From positions 1 to 39,718 of the forward strand of contig JAEETH010000028.1 in the NCBI GenBank assembly GCA_016290215.1: DNA of 39,718 bases, read 5' to 3'. The notes under the pieces are model-generated. The model was not told where the DNA came from and did no database searches. It worked only from the letters and a program-made list of their open reading frames with translations. Source of the DNA: Bacteroidales bacterium (GTDB taxonomy: Bacteria; Bacteroidota; Bacteroidia; Bacteroidales; F082). A program made the translations under genes and the position numbers. Below, one piece after another: positions 32,201-36,904 of this stretch (positions within the stretch are counted from its first letter, which is position 1; each line of letters starts with the position of its first letter).

Positions 32201-33224
32201 TGCCGCCCACAATGGTAGATACGGTTACAGCTTCTCTTCTTACTCTTTCTCCTCTACGTGGGATTACAACCAGTATCTGATTTCCCCCGAGCTGACTGTT
32301 TCCGGAAATCTTGAGTTCTATTATAAGAAATCCTCCTCTTCAACAGAAACGTTTAGAGTGGGTTATTCTTCCACGGGCACAGAAATCTCCGATTTTACAT
32401 GGGGTGATGAGGTGAATGTGTCCGACGACAGCTGGAACTTATTCTTCGAAGCTATGCCACAAGGTACCAAGTATGTGGCCATCAACTATTATTCGAATTA
32501 CAAGTATGAACTCTACGTTGACGATATCAGCATCAGTACGCCTATTCCGGCTGGCGAGTGGACCACCGTGGAGGACATCCAGACCGATGACTATCTCATC
32601 GAGGGTTTGACCGACGGCACCGACTATGAGGTTCAGGTGCAGAGTGTTTGCGTCAATGAGGATCCCGAGACATGGCAGTGGAGCAATATGCTGACGTTCA
32701 CCACAATCCCACTTCCTACCTTCACCAAGGATATCGTGGGCTACGGCAACGACAATGGCGGCTACTACCTCATCGCCTCGCCCGTCGGCACGGTCAACCC
32801 CGAGAATGTGGGCAACATGACTGCCAACGCGTTCGACCTCTACCGCTTCAACCCATCGAACGAAGATAACGAATGGGAGAACTACAAGGCCACGAGCTTC
32901 AACCTCGAAAATGGCAAGGGTTACCTCTACGCCAACAGCAATACCATCACCCTCGCCTTCACCGGTATGCCTATTGTAGGCGACACCTACGAGATCACGC
33001 TGATGTATGACGCGAACGACGAGCGGAAGTGTTGGAACCTGGTGGGCAACCCGTTTGCCAGCAATGCCACCCTCGATAGGGAATACTACGTGATGAACCA
33101 AGACGGCACAGGCATCAATCCTGAGCCCATACCGTTCACTACGCCCATACCGCCCTGCACGGCAGTGTTCGTGAAGGCCGAAACCGATGGTGAGACGGTG
33201 GTTTTCAGTAGAGTAACGGAATGA
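29247..33224 (+). CDS. Secreted FN3/cleaved-adhesin-type surface protein (1325 residues)
   Basis: Residues 1-320 are almost the same as in the protein at 15020 (signal peptide MKKPLQFKQVLAALLTIAAL, beta region, one B-repeat with ARYNVHFDKNHDD). After CLVPENFAVNSVTLTTAEFS the architecture changes to fibronectin type III domains alternating with cleaved-adhesin/MAM-like domains: FSENFEYETTLANWTAISNN to YELYIDDITIS (about 370-515), FEDGDPFNCWTPFDDRVTIA to WYVDDVEV (about 675-815), and a near-copy of the first at about 949-1100. The end, from GYGNDNGGYYLIASPVG to VVFSRVTE, is again shared with the 15020 gene and lacks a T9SS sorting domain. These domains are known from gingipain-type adhesins, so host or matrix binding is likely. 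It follows the 22653 gene by 78 bp. Confidence 0.9.
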   Translation: MKKPLQFKQVLAALLTIAALASGLTAQATVQTGIMMQGLARTVNNQTMCTFVIQSNWGGDQIPAQTGSSYTFSNARMIHGTVDVTLNGTLNFQVGTAFADVITATSFTVTIESSSLWFYGATVQTKSGTNVTGCTVTTSSNHNTLTVTIPSGKTFGAVILDYVSNPPMTNSNTTVTVPAGDYWVSNSSHKPKPEPTVVYGQTTLVKDTDYTLSWSNNGSAGTGTVTVTGIGNYAGSATGTFPIRWARYNVHFDKNHDDATGTMSDQQFTYNTAQALTANTFSRTDYSFKGWCTTSNGAVTYTDGQSVSNLTAVDGQTVTLYAKWIPIPCLVPENFAVNSVTLTTAEFSWIGNQYAESYQIFYRKSESVNVLFSENFEYETTLANWTAISNNTENITARYGRREAAARNGSYGYSFSSYYSADDYNQYLISPELTVSGNFEFYYKRSSSNSTETFRVGYSSTGTEISDFTWGDEVNVSDDSWNLFFEAMPQGTKYVAINYYSHYKYELYIDDITISTPIPAGAWQETTVMGAPQDQTSIVTGTVEGLDPDTFYDAYVSIYCEYDEVTVQSDTVTFTTMSLCDIPTNLTLNSNDDNSANISWQGWQDAFDVRYSTDQENWTVETTSDTGIVISGLASAITYYVQVAAAGCEDAWSDVLSFATDCAPTQSVPYAYDFEDGDPFNCWTPFDDRVTIAQNDSYSHSGSYYMKFAGSTSNLVAMPLFGQDLSGLQLKFWTRPESYSNSYCGTFSVGYMTDLEDVESFVEVIQYAYTEWTSNTYEQKTVFFLNAPQGAYIAFRHNANSSIWFWYVDDVEVTVVPFCFPVDNLVVEAIDKREVIFSWDLLDETQTEWTFEYADNADFENPETVTAEEYESFLLEDLQPSTHYWARVAASCGTENSDWSNVIDFTTLDACVAPVLSQDVVTSTYEAMVAWTGTSDMYNLRYRTAEIMVPLFTENFEDETTFANWTAISNNTENTSNGRYGRLPSAAHNGRYGYSFSSYSFSSTWDYNQYLISPELTVSGNLEFYYKKSSSSTETFRVGYSSTGTEISDFTWGDEVNVSDDSWNLFFEAMPQGTKYVAINYYSNYKYELYVDDISISTPIPAGEWTTVEDIQTDDYLIEGLTDGTDYEVQVQSVCVNEDPETWQWSNMLTFTTIPLPTFTKDIVGYGNDNGGYYLIASPVGTVNPENVGNMTANAFDLYRFNPSNEDNEWENYKATSFNLENGKGYLYANSNTITLAFTGMPIVGDTYEITLMYDANDERKCWNLVGNPFASNATLDREYYVMNQDGTGINPEPIPFTTPIPPCTAVFVKAETDGETVVFSRVTE
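30354..30806 (+). repeat. Duplicated cleaved-adhesin-like module, copy 1
   Basis: This module recurs at 32091-32556. About 150 bp, from ACAGAAACGTTTAGAGTGGG to CATCAACTATTATTCG, are identical in both copies, while the segment before it varies in length and sequence. Confidence 0.88.
32091..32556 (+). repeat. Duplicated cleaved-adhesin-like module, copy 2
   Basis: The partner of 30354-30806. The variable part encodes NGRYGRLPSAAHNGRYGYSF instead of ARYGRREAAARNGSYGYSF; the downstream part is nearly unchanged. Confidence 0.88.
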
Positions 33225-33247
33225 TGAATGCGGAATGATGAATGATG

Positions 33248-33296
33248 AATGCGGAATAGGTGCAAAGCCCAGCGTCGCTTTGTGCCATTCCGCATT
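33248..33296. repeat. 49-bp palindrome, copy 1
   Basis: The outer arms AATGCGGAAT and ATTCCGCATT pair perfectly; the inner arms GGTGCAAAGC/GCTTTGTGCC pair with two mismatches around CCAGCGTC. It directly follows GAATGATGAATGCGGAATG runs after the surface-protein stop. It recurs at 34003-34051. Confidence 0.9.
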
Positions 33297-33389
33297 AACT
33301 TCGTTGAATCTTCGATTTCCTAATTCAGGATTCTTGAGACGAACGGAAATTTTTCGGAAAAACGCATGTGGTTTTCGGATTATTGTTCG

Positions 33390-33397
33390 TATCTTTG
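33390..33397 (+). promoter_or_regulatory. -7 promoter box of the small RelE/ParE-like pair
   Basis: TATCTTTG matches TAnnTTTG, 30 bp before the antitoxin ATG at 33428. ATGTG 19 bp upstream could serve as a weak -33 box. It lies inside the longer open frame starting at 33368 and so argues for the shorter start. Confidence 0.55.
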
Positions 33398-33427
33398 CGG
33401 GCAGAAACATCTCAAAATACCATATGT

Positions 33428-33589
33428 ATGCAAGGAAAAGACATTATCGACTACAGCGACAAGTCGCTCTTTGAGGACAGCGACCACATGCCGTTTCCCG
33501 ATGAGAAGGAGTTCTACACTCCAGAAGAAGCTTACGAACTGGTGATGAGCGACGTTCAGTCCATTTATTTCATGAAGAATGCCATATAA
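33428..33589 (+). CDS. Small acidic protein, putative antitoxin
   Basis: From the ATG at 33428 the product is 53 residues, MQGKDIIDYSDKSLFEDSDH and onwards, very acidic, with one helix (TPEEAYELVMSDVQSIYFM). No DNA-binding motif is visible. It overlaps the start of the RelE/ParE-like gene by 11 bp and has its own promoter box, so it is the natural antitoxin candidate. The size is small even for an antitoxin, and it may simply neutralise by charge and shape. I do not recognise the family; the longer frame from 33368 contains the promoter and is rejected. Confidence 0.65.
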   Translation: MQGKDIIDYSDKSLFEDSDHMPFPDEKEFYTPEEAYELVMSDVQSIYFMKNAI

Positions 33590-33875
33590 GTACCGATACT
33601 CCAAGCGGGCCGTGAGGAAGATCAGGACTTTTTACAAGAATGTCGCTTTGAAGTACCGTCACGCCTATTCGTATGAAGATATGGAGCGCAATGTGCGTGA
33701 TGCCATCTTTTACATTTATGCCATAGAGAGAACCTTATTGCGCCGCCAGCCTACCATCCGTCGTTGGGAAGGTTATTATATGGCTAACACTGATAAATGG
33801 TATTACGCTTACACCATTGAGGGCGATACCATCACCGTGGTGGATGCTTGCCACGCCCAGAATATGCACGACTAA
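33579..33875 (+). CDS. RelE/ParE-superfamily-like toxin
   Basis: The 98-residue basic protein begins MPYKYRYSKRAVRKIRTFYK, the usual ParE-type first strand and helix. It then has YRHAYSYEDMERNVRDAIF and the RRWEGYYMANTDKWYYAYTI strand pair, ending ITVVDACHAQNMHD. The pattern strand, two helices, then a sheet with W.Y.Y and V.DA.H fits the RelE/ParE fold, where the last strand often reads as VxxxxH. Catalytic residues of RelE-type mRNA cleavage cannot be assigned, so a ParE-like gyrase poison is also possible. It overlaps the acidic 53-residue gene and is followed by a strong hairpin at 33897-33932. Confidence 0.75.
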   Translation: MPYKYRYSKRAVRKIRTFYKNVALKYRHAYSYEDMERNVRDAIFYIYAIERTLLRRQPTIRRWEGYYMANTDKWYYAYTIEGDTITVVDACHAQNMHD

Positions 33876-33896
33876 CAAACACTAAAACATGTTTTT

Positions 33897-33932
33897 CCGT
33901 CGCAGAGGCACCGCAAGGTGTTTCGGCGACGG
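33897..33932 (+). terminator. Hairpin after the RelE/ParE-like pair
   Basis: The arms CCGTCGC and GCGACGG enclose an inner stem GCACC/GGTGT closed by a GCAA tetraloop. CTTTATGTT follows. It lies 22 bp past the stop codon and is a probable terminator, although the U-tract is poor. Confidence 0.6.
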
Positions 33933-34002
33933 CTTTATGTTCCGTTTCGTCTCAAGCTCAACCCGAAAGGGTAATAGACTCTCTGTATACAACAAAATGC
34001 GA

Positions 34003-34051
34003 AATGCGGAATAGGTGCAAAGCCCAGCGTCGCTTTGCACCATTCCGCATT
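34003..34051. repeat. 49-bp palindrome, copy 2
   Basis: The arms AATGCGGAAT/ATTCCGCATT and GGTGCAAAGC/GCTTTGCACC pair perfectly with one extra A, around CCAGCGTC. The inner arms are perfect here but imperfect in the copy at 33248. The next 20 bp repeat TCCTAATTCC. Confidence 0.92.
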
Positions 34052-34071
34052 CCTAATTCCTAATTCCGCAT

Positions 34072-36342
34072 TCAATGTAACGACTTGATATACTCATCAA
34101 TCGCTTTAGCAGACTTCTTACCGGCACCCATGGCGAGGATGACCGTGGCGGCACCACTCACCGCATCGCCTCCAGCAAAGATGCCAGGACGTGAGGTTGT
34201 GCCCACCTCGTCGGCCACGATGCAACCCTTCTTGTTCAAGTCGAGGTTACGGGTCGTGCTGCCAATCAGCGGGTTGGGCGAAGTGCCGAGGGCCATGATG
34301 ATCATGTCGACATCGAGGACAAATTCCGAATCCTTAATCGGGACGGGGCTACGGCGGCCAGAAGCATCAGGCTCACCCAGTTCGCATTTCACGCACTTGA
34401 AGCCTTTCACCCAGCCGTTTTCATCGCCCAGCACCTCGACGGGAGCCGTCAACAGGTCGAAGATGACGCCTTCTTCCTTGGCATGATGCACCTCCTCTAC
34501 TCTTGCAGGCAACTCGGCCTCGGAACGACGGTAGACGATATGCACCTCGGCACCGAGACGCAAGGCGGTACGCGCGGCATCCATAGCCACGTTGCCGCCA
34601 CCCACCACGGCGACTTTCTTGCCGACATAGTTCGGGGTCTCATAGCCTTCCTTATAGGCGTAGAGCAGGTTATTGCGGGTTAGGAACTCGTTAGCCGAAA
34701 CCACGCCGCAGAGGTTCTCGCCCGGCACGTTCATCATCATCGGGAAACCAGCGCCCGAGCCGACAAACACAGCCTCAAAGCCTTCGCGTTTCATCAACTC
34801 GTCGATGGTGATGGTGCGACCGACGACCACGTCCTTCTCGAACTTGGCGCCTAACTTGCGCACACTCTCCACCTCTTTCTTCACGACAGTGTCTTTCGGC
34901 AGACGGAACGACGGGATACCATACATCAACACACCGCCCAACTCGTGCAAGGCCTCGAAGATGGTGACGTCGTAACCCATGGAGAGCAGGTCTTTGGCGC
35001 AGGTCAAGCCTGAAGGGCCGCTGCCGATGATGGCCACCTTGTGACCGTTCGGGATGCTCTGGCTGCTGAAGTGCAGGTCGTGCTCGATGGCATAGTCGCC
35101 GACGAAACGCTCCAACTTACCGATGGCGATAGGCTCGAACTTCTTGCCCATCACGCAAGCGCCTTCGCATTGGGTCTCCTGCGGACACACACGACCGCAG
35201 ACGGCTGGCAGCGCCGAGTCGCAGCTGATGACGCCAGCGGCACCCTCGAAGTCGCCTTTGGCCACACGAGCGATGAAGTCGGGAATGTTGACATTGACAG
35301 GGCAATGCGCCACGCATTGTGGGCTCTTACAGTGCAGGCAACGTTGGGCCTCCATCATAGCCATGTCGGCTGAATAACCCAAGCACACCTCATCGAAGTT
35401 ATGGGCGCGGATTTCGGGCTTCTGCTCCGGAACGGGAACACGCTTTTTCTTGTCGAAGGTCTCTTCGCTGATGCCTCCGATATGGCACTTATGGCCTTCG
35501 GCTTTTTCTTCAGCTTCGAGCTGCTTGCGCGTCACCACATTGTTATACATGGCCTGACGTTTCATAGCCTCGTCGAAGTCGACATCTCTGCCGAGGAACT
35601 CGGGACCATCGATGCAGGTGAATTTGGTCTTGCCAGCGATGCTCACACGGCAGGCACCGCACATGCCCGTGCCATCGACCATAATCGAGTTGAGCGACAC
35701 CGTGCAGCGGATGCCTAACTCCTCACAGGTCTTGGTGGCAAACTTCATCATGATCATCGGGCCGATAGCCACGGCTTCGTCATACTGTTTGCCGCTGGCC
35801 ACGAGTTGACGCAACACGTCGGTCACCAAACCCTTGCGGCCAGTAGAGCCGTCGTCGGAAGTGACATAGAGGTTACTGACCTCAGCCAGTTCCTTTTCGA
35901 AGATGAGCAAGTCCTTGGTGCGGGCGCCGATGATGCAGTCGGCCGTAGCACCATGGTCGTTCAACCACTTCACTTGGGGATAAATCGGGGCGATACCCAC
36001 GCCGCCGCCGATGAACACGAAGCTACGCTTGCGCAGTTCCTCAGCCGTCATCGTGGCAAACTCGGAGGGCTTGCCCAAGGGGCCGACGATGTCGGCGAAG
36101 CGGTCGCCTTCCTTGTATTCCGCCATCTTTTTGGTAGATTCACCGATGGCCTTAAACACGATGGTCACCGTGCCACGGACGCGATGGTAGTCGCTGATGG
36201 TCAGCGGGATGCGTTCAGAGTTCTCCTCCATCTTGACGATGAGGAACTGACCCGGCAGGGCCGAATGGGCGATACGCGGCGCATAGACGTCCATGAGGTA
36301 GGTCTCAGCCGCGAAGGTTTCTTTGTGTATAATCTCGAACAT
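34072..36342 (-). CDS. Fused NfnA-NfnB-type oxidoreductase (DHOD-electron-transfer/glutamate-synthase-like)
   Basis: The 756-residue protein joins two subunits. Residues 1-280 are a ferredoxin-NADP reductase-like half: FAD-binding RIPLTIS, nucleotide loop GGGVGIAPIYP (112-122) and a [2Fe-2S] region with GTGMCGACRV and FTCIDGPEF (Cys228, Cys231, Cys243). Residues about 315-756 are a GltD-like half: cysteine clusters CLHCKSPQCVAHCPV and CGRVCPQETQCEGAC for two [4Fe-4S] centres, FAD site VAIIGSGPSGLTCA, NAD(P)H site VAVVGGGNVAMDAARTA and end motif GIFAGGDAVSGAATVILAMG. This is the organisation of NADH-dependent reduced-ferredoxin:NADP oxidoreductase and the sulfide-dehydrogenase type, fused in many Bacteroidales. 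It probably balances NADH, NADPH and ferredoxin in anaerobic metabolism. A role as glutamate synthase small subunit is less likely because no large subunit is adjacent. Confidence 0.93.
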   Translation of the reverse strand: MFEIIHKETFAAETYLMDVYAPRIAHSALPGQFLIVKMEENSERIPLTISDYHRVRGTVTIVFKAIGESTKKMAEYKEGDRFADIVGPLGKPSEFATMTAEELRKRSFVFIGGGVGIAPIYPQVKWLNDHGATADCIIGARTKDLLIFEKELAEVSNLYVTSDDGSTGRKGLVTDVLRQLVASGKQYDEAVAIGPMIMMKFATKTCEELGIRCTVSLNSIMVDGTGMCGACRVSIAGKTKFTCIDGPEFLGRDVDFDEAMKRQAMYNNVVTRKQLEAEEKAEGHKCHIGGISEETFDKKKRVPVPEQKPEIRAHNFDEVCLGYSADMAMMEAQRCLHCKSPQCVAHCPVNVNIPDFIARVAKGDFEGAAGVISCDSALPAVCGRVCPQETQCEGACVMGKKFEPIAIGKLERFVGDYAIEHDLHFSSQSIPNGHKVAIIGSGPSGLTCAKDLLSMGYDVTIFEALHELGGVLMYGIPSFRLPKDTVVKKEVESVRKLGAKFEKDVVVGRTITIDELMKREGFEAVFVGSGAGFPMMMNVPGENLCGVVSANEFLTRNNLLYAYKEGYETPNYVGKKVAVVGGGNVAMDAARTALRLGAEVHIVYRRSEAELPARVEEVHHAKEEGVIFDLLTAPVEVLGDENGWVKGFKCVKCELGEPDASGRRSPVPIKDSEFVLDVDMIIMALGTSPNPLIGSTTRNLDLNKKGCIVADEVGTTSRPGIFAGGDAVSGAATVILAMGAGKKSAKAIDEYIKSLH

Positions 36343-36594
36343 ATATTTTATAGATTTAAGATTTAAAGATTCAAAGATTCAAAATTCAAAGATTCAAGAT
36401 TCAAGATTCAAGATTTAATGATTGGCTTTTAGCTTTTAGCCGTTAGCTATTAGCTTGGCAGCAACTGAGCTTATGGCTTACGGCTTATGGCTTTTCATAT
36501 TTCAAGATTTCTAATTTCAAGATTTCTAATTTCAAGATTCAAAATTCAAGATTTAAAGATATTGGGTCTATTGTATAAATAAATAACTAATCAA
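36343..36594. other. Low-complexity spacer upstream of the oxidoreductase gene
   Basis: Runs of GATTCAAAGATTCAAAATTC (36362-36420), TTAGCTTTTAGCC-type (36424-36500) and TTTCAAGATTTCTAA (36500-36560) fill this stretch. No gene is visible. Confidence 0.6.
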
Positions 36595-36760
36595 AATTAA
36601 ACTACATGCTTTTTGACGCGGGACTTATTGACTATGACCATTGACTATGACTATGACTGCTTCAACCCAAGGCTGAAATTTCAGCTCTTGGTGGAGGTGG
36701 TCATTGTCATAGTCACAAGTCATTGTCCCTAAATGTAAACTAAATCTTCCCATCTACTTT
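36595..36760 (+). repeat. Palindromic element, site F
   Basis: Left end AAATTAAACTACATGC, TTTTTGACGCGGGACTTATT, left arm GACTATGACTATGACTGCTT, core CTGAAATTTCAG, right arm GGTGGTCATTGTCATAGTC, right end CATTGTCCCTAAATG and TAAACTAAATC. This is a single unit in plus orientation, in the probable leader of the oxidoreductase gene. Confidence 0.93.
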
Positions 36761-36773
36761 CCAAATTATCTTG

Positions 36774-36781
36774 CAAATATA
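36774..36781 (-). promoter_or_regulatory. Candidate -7 box for the oxidoreductase gene
   Basis: The minus strand reads TATATTTG, matching TAnnTTTG. TTTG at 36801-36798 gives a short 16-bp spacing. If used, the transcript would carry the palindromic element F in a leader of about 430 nt before the ATG at 36342. Confidence 0.45.
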
Positions 36782-36851
36782 GGAATTTTCGTAACGACAA
36801 AGAAAAATGAGACTTTTTTTGCTTAAAATAGAGATGCGGGGGCAGGTGTAC

Positions 36852-36886
36852 TGAACCCCGAAAGTTTTTCCTACTTCCGGGGTTCA
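36852..36886 (-). terminator. Hairpin downstream of the partial surface-protein gene
   Basis: The arms TGAACCCCG and CGGGGTTCA, extended by AAGT/ACTT, form a strong stem about 20 bp past the stop at 36905. There is no U-tract on the minus strand, so termination is uncertain. Confidence 0.5.
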
Positions 36887-36904
36887 AGTCACTTGCTGAC
36901 AATG

